From NCBI GenBank assembly GCA_020430845.1, contig JAGQJA010000080.1, forward strand, positions 1 through 32,740: a DNA stretch of 32,740 nt, read 5' to 3'. Of the stretch, positions 8,244 to 14,871 are shown piece after piece. The notes beneath the pieces are model-generated. The model was not told the DNA's origin. It searched no databases and saw only the letters and a program-made list of their open reading frames with translations. Every line of letters starts with the position of its first letter. Within the stretch, counting starts at the first letter, position 1. The position numbers and the translations under genes were made by a program. This stretch comes from Myxococcales bacterium (lineage in GTDB: Bacteria; Myxococcota_A; Polyangia; Polyangiales; Polyangiaceae).

Positions 8244-9134
8244 ATGAGCGACTCCCTCGAGCGCCGTCGCCCCGTCGGGCTCGTGGTCGCCGCGTCGCTC
8301 GCGTTCGCGTGCGCGGCCCCGCTCGGCAAGTACGCCCAGGCCATCCCGGCGCCCGCGATCAGCGCGGGACGCACCGCGGTCGCGTCGCTGTTGCTCGCGG
8401 TCCTGTCGCGCCGAACGATCGTCGCGAGCCTGCGCGCGGTCGACCGCGCGTCGCGCCTACGCCTGGTGCTCGCGGGGCTCGTCTTCGCGCTCCACCTCAC
8501 GCTCTTCTTGGGGGGCCTCGCGCGCACCTCGCTCGCGGCCGCGGTCGCGCTCGTCTCCCTGCAGCCCGTCGCGGTGGTCGCCGTGGCCTTCGTGTCGTTC
8601 GGGGCGCGCCCGAGCCGACGCGAGGTGGTCGCGATCGCGCTGGCCACGGCCGGGGCCGCGGTGGTGGGCAGCGGCGCGGGGCGCGGCGAGCACTCGGTGG
8701 TCGGCGACGTCATGGTCGTGGCCTCGGTGGCGCTCTACGGCGTGTACGTCGCCGTCGCGCGCGCGCTGCGCGACGCCCTGCCCGCGGTGCCCGCCGCGAG
8801 CGCGATATATGCGTGCACATGTATGTTCTCCGTGCTGCTCTACGTGGCCGCGTGGCCCGGGGGCCTGGCGTTGCCGTCCGCGGGCGCGCGCGAGTGGGGC
8901 GCGGTGGCCCTCATGGGCGTCGTGCCCACGACGCTCGGCCACACGCTGGTGCAGGTGGCCGCCCGCCGCGCGCGGCCTGCGCTCGTGGCGCTCGTGAGCC
9001 CGGGCGAGACGCTGGGCGCGCTCTGCATCGGCGCGCTCACGCTGGGCGCGCTGCCGTCGGGCCGTGAGGCGGCGGGGGCGGCGCTGGTCATCACCGGCGC
9101 GACGCTCGCCGTCACCCGCGCGCGCGGCGACTGA
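8244..9134 (+). CDS. EamA/DMT-superfamily transporter
   Basis: This 296-residue, very hydrophobic protein has about ten predicted membrane helices arranged as two EamA repeats. The first starts at LVVAASLAFACAAPLGKY and the second near DVMVVASVALYGVYVAVARAL. The C-terminal end is typical of the family (ALVALVSPGETLGALCIG, then LVITGATLAV). DMT transporters export or import small metabolites; the substrate cannot be read from sequence. It may be cotranscribed with the lipoprotein 42 bp upstream. It converges on xthA with only three bases between stop codons. A rare-codon island lies at 8805-8825. Confidence 0.9.
   Translation: MSDSLERRRPVGLVVAASLAFACAAPLGKYAQAIPAPAISAGRTAVASLLLAVLSRRTIVASLRAVDRASRLRLVLAGLVFALHLTLFLGGLARTSLAAAVALVSLQPVAVVAVAFVSFGARPSRREVVAIALATAGAAVVGSGAGRGEHSVVGDVMVVASVALYGVYVAVARALRDALPAVPAASAIYACTCMFSVLLYVAAWPGGLALPSAGAREWGAVALMGVVPTTLGHTLVQVAARRARPALVALVSPGETLGALCIGALTLGALPSGREAAGAALVITGATLAVTRARGD
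8814..8824 (+). other. AT-rich rare-codon island, TGCACATGTAT, site 2
   Basis: Within the EamA gene the codons ATA TAT GCG TGC ACA TGT ATG (8805-8825) break sharply from the local GC-rich usage. The core matches site 1 in TGCACATGYAT. The wider 18-base stretch is an imperfect palindrome. Confidence 0.5.
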
Positions 9135-9137
9135 AGC

Positions 9138-9914
9138 TCAAGAGAGCGTCGCGTACACGGGGGCGTGGTCCGAGGGCACCGAGCCCGCCTTGGACTTCTT
9201 GCGGAACTCGCGATCGACCGCCACGTCGACGAGGCGCGACGCGACGCTCGCCGAGCCGAGGAGCAGGTCGATGCGCAGTCCCTGCTTCTTGTGGAACGAG
9301 CCGGCGCGGTAGTCCCACCACGAGAACCCCGGATCGTCGGGGTGCGCCCTGCGGAAGAGGTCGGCCAGGCCGGCCTCCATGAGGCGGGCGATGAGCCGTC
9401 GTTCGTCGACGGTGTGGAAGATGCGGTCTCGCATCGCCTCGGGGGCCCACGAGTCGATGTCCGCGGGGCAGACGTTGTAGTCGCCGGCGACGATGACCGG
9501 CGCGTCGCGATCCTCGCGCGCCTCGACGTGCTCGCAGAGCCGCTCGAGCCACGCGAGCTTCATGCGGAAGTCGGGGTGGCTCGCCGTCTTGCCGTTGGGC
9601 ACGTACACGCTCGTGACGTCGATCCCGTAGACCTTGGCGGTCACGAGGCGCGCCCCGTTCGACTCGGCGCCGGGCAGTCCGCGCACGACGGGCTCGGGCT
9701 TGTCACGCGCGATCACGGCGACGCCGTTCCATCCCGTCTGCCCCAGCAGCACGGCGTGGTAGCCGGCGGCGCGCAGCTCGAGGTGCGGAAAGCTCTCTTC
9801 TTCGATCTTGAGCTCTTGCAGGCACGCCACGTCGGGCTTGCGCTCTTCGAGCCACTCGAGCAGCCGCGGAAAGCGCGCGCGGATGCCGTTGACGTTCCAC
9901 GTCGCGACGATCAC
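9138..9914 (-). CDS. xthA: Exodeoxyribonuclease III (AP endonuclease)
   Basis: This 258-residue protein of the exonuclease III/APE1 family cuts DNA at abasic sites and removes 3' blocks in base-excision repair. The metal and catalytic motifs are all present: ATWNVNGIRAR at the N-terminus, CLQELKI (metal-binding Glu), YVPNGK, GDYNVCPADID (Asp and Asn), the GFSWWDYRAGSF substrate loop, RIDLLL, and the terminal SDHAPV with the catalytic His. The start is a GTG overlapping the stop of the isocitrate dehydrogenase gene (GTGA), so translation is probably coupled. It is converging with the EamA gene. Family assignment is secure; the precise symbol is by similarity. Confidence 0.95.
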   Translation of the reverse strand: MIVATWNVNGIRARFPRLLEWLEERKPDVACLQELKIEEESFPHLELRAAGYHAVLLGQTGWNGVAVIARDKPEPVVRGLPGAESNGARLVTAKVYGIDVTSVYVPNGKTASHPDFRMKLAWLERLCEHVEAREDRDAPVIVAGDYNVCPADIDSWAPEAMRDRIFHTVDERRLIARLMEAGLADLFRRAHPDDPGFSWWDYRAGSFHKKQGLRIDLLLGSASVASRLVDVAVDREFRKKSKAGSVPSDHAPVYATLS

Positions 9915-10915
9915 GCGCGGGCCACTTCGTTCGCGAGCGCCTCGGTGAACTCCGCCGTGCCCGCGGTGCCGCCCAGGTCGGCCGTGCGGACGCCGCGGGC
10001 GAACGTGGCGAGCAGCCCGCGCTCCATCTTGCGGGCCGCGTCGACCTCCCCCAGGTGGTAGAGCATCATCGTGGCGCTCTGGACGAGCGCGGTCGGGTTG
10101 GCGAGGCCCTTGCCCGCGATGTCGGGCGCCGTGCCGTGCACCGCCTCGAAGACCGCGGCGTCGACGCCGATGTTGGCGCCGGGCACGATACCGAGGCCGC
10201 CCACGAGGCCGGCGCCCAGGTCGCTGAGGATGTCGCCGTAGAGGTTCTCGGTGACGATCACGTCGAGCTTGTTCGCGTTCTTCACCATCTGCATCGCGCA
10301 GGCGTCGACGATGACCTCGGCCGGCTCGATCGTGGGGTGCGCTCGCGCCACCTTGCGAAAGCACTCGAGCAAGAGGCCGTCCGAGAGCTTCATGATGTTC
10401 GCTTTGTGCACCACGCTCACGCGCTTGCGCTTCATGCGCTCGGCGTACTCGAACGCGTACTCGCAGATGCGGGTGCAGCCGCGCTCGGTGATGAGCTTTA
10501 TCGACTGGGCGATGCCCGGCATGATCATCAGCTCGAGGCCGGCGTAGAGGTCCTCGGTGTTCTCGCGCACGATGACGATGTCGGTCCCCTCGAACCTTGG
10601 CTCGACGCCCGGCAGGCTCCGGATGGGCCGCACGTTGGAGTAGAGATCGAGCGCCTGGCGCAGCGTCACGTTGACGGAGCGAAAGCCCTTGCCGATGGGC
10701 GTGCCGATCGGCCCCTTGAGCGCGACCTTGTTCTTGCGGATCGACTCGAGCACCTCGTCGGGCAGCGTGGTGCCGCGCTTCTCGGCGACCTCGGCGCCCG
10801 CGTTGAGGACCTCCCACTCGATGGCGACGCCCGAGGCCTCGAGGACCGTGCGGGTCGCGGCGGCCACCTCCGGACCGATGCCGTCACCGGGGATGAGCGT
10901 GATCGTGTGAGCCAT
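9911..10915 (-). CDS. NAD-type isocitrate dehydrogenase (isopropylmalate dehydrogenase family)
   Basis: This 334-residue protein has the short, IDH3-like architecture of the decarboxylating dehydrogenase family. Motifs are ITLIPGDGIGPEV at the N-terminus, the substrate segment SVNVTLRQALDLYSNVRP, RENTEDLYAGLE, the lysine in VHKANIMK, and the metal-binding NLYGDILSD. The GTAPDIAGKGLANPTA segment carries the cofactor pocket. SVNV before LRQ and the RENTEDLYAG motif favour isocitrate over isopropylmalate. It should convert isocitrate to 2-oxoglutarate in the TCA cycle. The ATG at 10913-10915 is chosen; an in-frame ATG five codons upstream is possible. It is the first gene of a coupled pair with xthA. 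Confidence 0.9.
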   Translation of the reverse strand: MAHTITLIPGDGIGPEVAAATRTVLEASGVAIEWEVLNAGAEVAEKRGTTLPDEVLESIRKNKVALKGPIGTPIGKGFRSVNVTLRQALDLYSNVRPIRSLPGVEPRFEGTDIVIVRENTEDLYAGLELMIMPGIAQSIKLITERGCTRICEYAFEYAERMKRKRVSVVHKANIMKLSDGLLLECFRKVARAHPTIEPAEVIVDACAMQMVKNANKLDVIVTENLYGDILSDLGAGLVGGLGIVPGANIGVDAAVFEAVHGTAPDIAGKGLANPTALVQSATMMLYHLGEVDAARKMERGLLATFARGVRTADLGGTAGTAEFTEALANEVARA

Positions 10916-10958
10916 CTTGAGGCGGACCACACTACCTTCACTCGCGTCGGCGCACTAC

Positions 10959-10972
10959 TGTGCACGCGCACA
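10959..10972. promoter_or_regulatory. Inverted repeat TGTGC-N4-GCACA at a start codon
   Basis: TGTGC and GCACA flank ACGC and reach the first base of the ATG of the hydrolase gene. The repeat could be an operator or an RNA hairpin that masks the start. It also creates an alternative GTG start at 10960. Confidence 0.35.
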
Positions 10973-11862
10973 TGTCTCCTCCCGAGCCCCTCACGCTGCG
11001 CGCCAACGAGCTCGATCACGCGCTCCTCGTGTGGCATCCCGCCGCCGACGCGCCCTCGCGGCCGCCCGTCTTCTTGGTGCACGGCTTCATGGACGCCGCG
11101 GGCACGTGGGACGCCGTCGCCCCGCGCCTCGCCGCGCTCGGCCACACCGTCTATGCCCCGCACATGCGCGGGTTCGGCGCGGCGCCGCGCGTCCCGGCCG
11201 GCGCGTACTATCACTTCACCGACTACGTGTTCGACCTTGCCGACATGGTCGACGCCGTCTCCCCCGACGCGCCCGTCGTCGTCGTGGGCCACTCGATGGG
11301 CGGCACGGTGGTCACGCTCTACGCCGGCGCGATGCCCGAGCGCGTCCTCGGCCTCGCGTCGCTCGAGGGCGTGGGACCTCCCGACAACCCCATGGAGATC
11401 GCCCCGGTGCGCATGCGGGCGTGGATCGACGGCGTGCGCAAGGTGCGGACCCAGGGGCACGGGGCGGGCACGCTCACGCGCGAAGAGGCGCTGCGGCGCC
11501 TATCTGTGCATCATGCATCTATCGATCGCGGCGTGCTCGAGGGGCGGCTCGAGCACCTCGTCGAGCCCGCGGGCGACGCGGGCGAGGTGCGGTGGCGCTA
11601 CGACCCGCTGCACAGGACCACCGCGCCGTTTCCGTTCTTCGCCGACGTGTTCGCGGCGTATGCGCGTCGCGTGACGTGCCCGGTGCTCTTCGTGGGGGGC
11701 GGGCCGCTCGGGTTTCATCCGCCGGACGAAGAGGCGCGCGTGGCCTGCTTCGCCCAGGTCGAGCGCGTCGAGCTGCCCGACGCGGGGCACATGATGCACT
11801 GGACGCGACCGGCCGAGCTGGCCGACCGCCTCGTCGCGTTCCTGTCGCGAGTGTCGGGCTGA
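10972..11862 (+). CDS. Alpha/beta hydrolase
   Basis: This 296-residue protein has the alpha/beta-hydrolase fold. PVFLVHGFMD (residues 32-41) supplies the oxyanion HG, VVVVGHSMGGTVV (102-114) the nucleophile elbow with Ser108, and LPDAGHMMHW (268-277) the catalytic histidine (His273). The acid residue is probably an Asp or Glu in the segment after CPVLFVGGG. No signal peptide is seen, so it is cytoplasmic. The ATG at 10972 is preferred; a GTG at 10960 would add MHAH. Substrate (ester, lactone or epoxide) cannot be assigned. It faces the dehydrogenase gene across a 56-bp gap and ends one base from the cytochrome gene stop. A rare-codon island lies at 11500-11526. Confidence 0.9.
   Translation: MSPPEPLTLRANELDHALLVWHPAADAPSRPPVFLVHGFMDAAGTWDAVAPRLAALGHTVYAPHMRGFGAAPRVPAGAYYHFTDYVFDLADMVDAVSPDAPVVVVGHSMGGTVVTLYAGAMPERVLGLASLEGVGPPDNPMEIAPVRMRAWIDGVRKVRTQGHGAGTLTREEALRRLSVHHASIDRGVLEGRLEHLVEPAGDAGEVRWRYDPLHRTTAPFPFFADVFAAYARRVTCPVLFVGGGPLGFHPPDEEARVACFAQVERVELPDAGHMMHWTRPAELADRLVAFLSRVSG
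11507..11518 (+). other. AT-rich rare-codon island, TGCAT-C-ATGCA, site 3
   Basis: Inside the hydrolase gene, CTA TCT GTG CAT CAT GCA TCT ATC GAT (11500-11526) uses several codons that are rare here. The core is a perfect inverted repeat TGCAT-C-ATGCA, related to sites 1 and 2 by one extra T. Confidence 0.5.
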
Positions 11863-11863
11863 C

Positions 11864-12496
11864 TCAGATCTTTCGGCCGCGGTACTGCGCCTTGTACGGC
11901 GCCTTGTAGGCCGAGTGGCAGGCGGCGCATTGGCCCTTGGCGCCCTTGACGTCGCCGGCCTTCGCGAGGTCGGCGCCCTTCTTCGCGATCGCGGCCCACG
12001 ACCACCCGCCGTTGGGCGACATGCGCGCGACGCGGGCGAACGCCGCGGCCATGGCCTCGGGGGTCTTGGCGCCGGCCATCGTGCCGCGCATGAAGGCTTG
12101 CATCGGGCATGGCTTGCCGCCCGTCCCGCAGTCGGCCTCGGCGGCGGGCTTGGCGGGGGCGACGGGCTTTGCGGGGCCTGTCGGCTTGGCGGGAGCGCCG
12201 GGCTTGTGCGCCGCGACGACGGCCGCGTCTGCGGATGCGCCCGCGCCTGCGTCCTCGTCGTGCGCGACGGGCTCGGGCGCCGCGGGTGCGGGCGGCGGAG
12301 GAGGAGCCTTGGGATCGGGCACGGTCCAATGCGAGCCCGCGGGCAGCGGCTGTGTGTCGGGGTCGGCAGACGCGACGACGGGCGGAGGCGAGGACTTGGG
12401 GTCCCAGCCGCTCGCGAGCGTGCACGCGCTGGCCAGCGCCACGCCGAGCGCGGCGAGGCCGAGCAGCGCCGAAGGGTGACGGCCGGGAGCGCTCAT
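11864..12496 (-). CDS. Monoheme c-type lipoprotein with a shared C-terminal heme module
   Basis: The protein has 210 residues. A signal peptide with lipobox LASAC (Cys25) leads into a long Ala/Pro/Lys linker (about residues 30-120). The compact C-terminal module begins DCGTGGKPCPMQAFMRG and ends QCAACHSAYKAPYKAQYRGR, with one CXXCH heme site (190-194). This module is clearly paralogous to the end of the preceding tetraheme protein. The ATG overlaps that gene's stop (ATGA), so the two are coupled. The product should be an outer-membrane or periplasmic electron carrier or heme protein. The CX6CP pair at the module start is unusual for a plain cytochrome c. Redox partner unknown. Confidence 0.85.
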   Translation of the reverse strand: MSAPGRHPSALLGLAALGVALASACTLASGWDPKSSPPPVVASADPDTQPLPAGSHWTVPDPKAPPPPPAPAAPEPVAHDEDAGAGASADAAVVAAHKPGAPAKPTGPAKPVAPAKPAAEADCGTGGKPCPMQAFMRGTMAGAKTPEAMAAAFARVARMSPNGGWSWAAIAKKGADLAKAGDVKGAKGQCAACHSAYKAPYKAQYRGRKI

Positions 12497-13551
12497 TTCA
12501 CCGCCCTCGCGCGGTAGCTCGTGCGCCATCGGTCGCGGTACTCGCCGTGGCACTTACGGCAGGACTTGCGCGCCTCCTTCATGTCACCTCGCTTGGCAGC
12601 CTCGGATGCGGCGAGGCTCATCTCGCGCCACGACGTCCACGACGCGTCCGGCGCCATCGTCGCCACCTGCGCCAGCGCGGCCGCGAGCTTGGGCGCGTCG
12701 TCGGACGCGACGGCGACGGCGACGTTCGCGCGCATCCACTTCTGCAGGGGGCAGAGGTTGTTCTTGTCGCCGCACGCTCCTGCCTTGCGCGCCGGCCGCT
12801 TGGCGGGGACCGGTGGAGTGGGCGGATGCGGGGCGGCGGCTTGCTCGGTGGTCGCCGGCGTGGGCGCGGGCGCGGCGGCCGGGGCCGGAGGCGGCGGAGG
12901 CGCCAGGTCGGGCGCGGGGCGGCTCTTCCACTCGGTGAGGAAGGTGAACTCGGGGCGGCCGCCGTGGCACGTGTCGCACTCGACGTCGCCGCCGGCGGCG
13001 GCCTTGAGCCCGCCGGTGTACTGGTCGCTCATGTAGTCGCTGATCTTGCCCTTGTCGGCGCGATCGAGCACCCACATCCCGCCCTGGTGACAGCTGTCAC
13101 AGAAGACCGGCTCGCCCTTGTCGGTGGCGACCACACGGGTGATCTCGTTGTACATGCGTTTGGCGACGCGCTTGCGCGCGGTATCGGCGCGCATGTCACC
13201 CTCGGCGTGGCAGCCGATGCACGGCACGCCCAGCGTCTCGCTGAAGAGGCGCATCACCTGGTCACGCTGTCCGTGGGTGAGCTTCTCGAGCGGCGGCAGG
13301 TCCTTGGGGTCGAGGCCGGCGCGCGCGATGCGATCGGCCACCGCCGTGGCGCGCACAGGCTTCATGGGGCCGGGCTTGCGCGGGACCACGGGCGGCGCGT
13401 TGGGCGCGATGGGCGCGACGGCGACGGCGGGTCCGGCCTTGCTCCTCGCCCCGCCGCACGCCGCTGCGAGCGCGCACACGGTGACGAGCAACCACGACAG
13501 GCGAGCCGTCGAACTTCGCGCGGGCCGCGCGTGGCTTCGGCGTCGAGACAC
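12493..13551 (-). CDS. Tetraheme c-type lipoprotein
   Basis: The protein has 352 residues from a GTG start at 13549-13551. The signal peptide ends in LAAAC (Cys32). Four CXXCH sites are visible: CIGCH (111-115), CDSCH (151-155), CDTCH (192-196) and CRKCH (331-335). The first three form an N-terminal cytochrome-like region. A Pro/Ala linker (about 212-255) separates it from a C-terminal module (GACGDKNNLCPLQKWMR to the end) also found in the next gene. A periplasm-facing multiheme electron-transfer role is likely from heme content. The start lies 12 bases after the M16 peptidase stop, in a four-gene operon. No quinol or metal reductase partner is encoded nearby, so its role is open. Confidence 0.88.
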   Translation of the reverse strand: MSRRRSHARPARSSTARLSWLLVTVCALAAACGGARSKAGPAVAVAPIAPNAPPVVPRKPGPMKPVRATAVADRIARAGLDPKDLPPLEKLTHGQRDQVMRLFSETLGVPCIGCHAEGDMRADTARKRVAKRMYNEITRVVATDKGEPVFCDSCHQGGMWVLDRADKGKISDYMSDQYTGGLKAAAGGDVECDTCHGGRPEFTFLTEWKSRPAPDLAPPPPPAPAAAPAPTPATTEQAAAPHPPTPPVPAKRPARKAGACGDKNNLCPLQKWMRANVAVAVASDDAPKLAAALAQVATMAPDASWTSWREMSLAASEAAKRGDMKEARKSCRKCHGEYRDRWRTSYRARAVK

Positions 13552-13563
13552 GCGGTGACGGTA

Positions 13564-14871
13564 CTACGGGCCAGCGGCGCCGCGCCAGCCTCGTACGAGG
13601 TCGCCGAGCTTGGAAGCCTCGCCCCGCGAGAGCAGACCCACGGCGACGACGTTGAGCCGGTCGGGCGTGGCGATCTCGGAGACGAGCCGCTGGATGTCCT
13701 TGGCCGTCACGCGCGCGTTCTGGGCGATGCGCTCGTCGAGCGACGGCGTGTGGTCGAAGAGCATCTCGACGCCGTGGTAGTGCGCCATGTCCTCGGGAGA
13801 GTCGCGCATGGCGTCGACCTCCCAGCGGTGGCGCCGGCGCGCCTTGGCGAGCTCTTCTTCGGTAGGGCCGTTCTGCGCGAGATCTTCGAGCAGTCCGAAC
13901 ATCTCTTTGAGCACGACCGTGGTGCGCGCGTGCTGCACGCCCGCCGCGAAGTCGACGACGCCGTCGTCCTCGTAGCCGTCGTACGAGGCGCTCACGTCGT
14001 AGCAGAGGCCCTTGGCGTCGCAGATGCGGTGATACAGGCGCGTGGACATCCCGTCGTCGACGACGCGCATGAGCATGTCCATCTCGGCGCGCTGGGGAGC
14101 GAACTCGGGGATGGCGCGCAGGCACACGCGCAGCTCGGTCTGGCTCGAGGCGTTGTCGACGACGCGGAGGCGGGCGCGCTTCTGCGCGTGGACGGGCGCG
14201 GGCGTTACGATGCGCTCGCCGCGAGGGAACGCGTCGAAGGCCTGCGCGCACCGCTCGATGGCGACGTCGGGGTCCACGGCGCCGGCGAGCACGAGCACCG
14301 AGTTGGCCGACGTGTAGTGGCGCGCGTGGTGCGCTGCGAGGTCTTCGCGACGAAAGGCGCGCACCTGATCGGCGGTGCCGGTGATGGTGAAGCCCAGCGG
14401 GTGCTCGGGGTAGATGAGCGTGCGCGAGAGGTTGTCCGCGTCGACCTGACGGCCTTCGTCGTCGAGGTCCTCGAGGATCTCCTCGCAGACGATCTCTTTC
14501 TCGATCTCGATGTCCGAGAACGTGGGGCTGCGCAGCACCTCGGCGAAGAGGCCGCACGCTTCGTCGAGGGACTCGGGCGGGAGCGTGACCGAGAAGACGC
14601 CGTAGTCGACCTGCGTGGCCGCGTAGAGGTAGCCGCCGATGCTCTCGAACGCGTCGTTGACCTCGTGCGCGCTCCGGTGCGAGGGCGTGCCGCGGTAGAG
14701 CATGTGCTCGAGGAAGTGGCTGAGCCCGTTGGTCGCCGTCGACTCGAAGCGCGAGCCGACGCGCGCGTACAGCGCCATGTGCGCGCCGTGCAGCTGAGGC
14801 TGCGGGAGGACCATCACCCGCAGGCCCGACGCGAGCGTCGTCGAGCGCGCCGCTCCCGCGGGGCTCGCCAT
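13564..14871 (-). CDS. M16 family zinc metallopeptidase
   Basis: This 435-residue protein of the M16 (pitrilysin / mitochondrial processing peptidase) family has both half-domains. The inverted zinc motif HFLEH (residues 52-56) is followed by VCEEILED (about 128-135), which supplies the third ligand. The C-terminal domain holds STRLYHRICDAKGLCYDVSA, the conserved Arg/Tyr region of active members. No signal peptide is evident. Related single-chain bacterial enzymes act on peptides or signal sequences. The ATG follows the parvulin stop directly (TAG then ATG) and the heme lipoprotein genes come next. Together they look like a protein-processing and cofactor operon for the envelope. The protein appears catalytically intact. 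Confidence 0.93.
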   Translation of the reverse strand: MASPAGAARSTTLASGLRVMVLPQPQLHGAHMALYARVGSRFESTATNGLSHFLEHMLYRGTPSHRSAHEVNDAFESIGGYLYAATQVDYGVFSVTLPPESLDEACGLFAEVLRSPTFSDIEIEKEIVCEEILEDLDDEGRQVDADNLSRTLIYPEHPLGFTITGTADQVRAFRREDLAAHHARHYTSANSVLVLAGAVDPDVAIERCAQAFDAFPRGERIVTPAPVHAQKRARLRVVDNASSQTELRVCLRAIPEFAPQRAEMDMLMRVVDDGMSTRLYHRICDAKGLCYDVSASYDGYEDDGVVDFAAGVQHARTTVVLKEMFGLLEDLAQNGPTEEELAKARRRHRWEVDAMRDSPEDMAHYHGVEMLFDHTPSLDERIAQNARVTAKDIQRLVSEIATPDRLNVVAVGLLSRGEASKLGDLVRGWRGAAGP

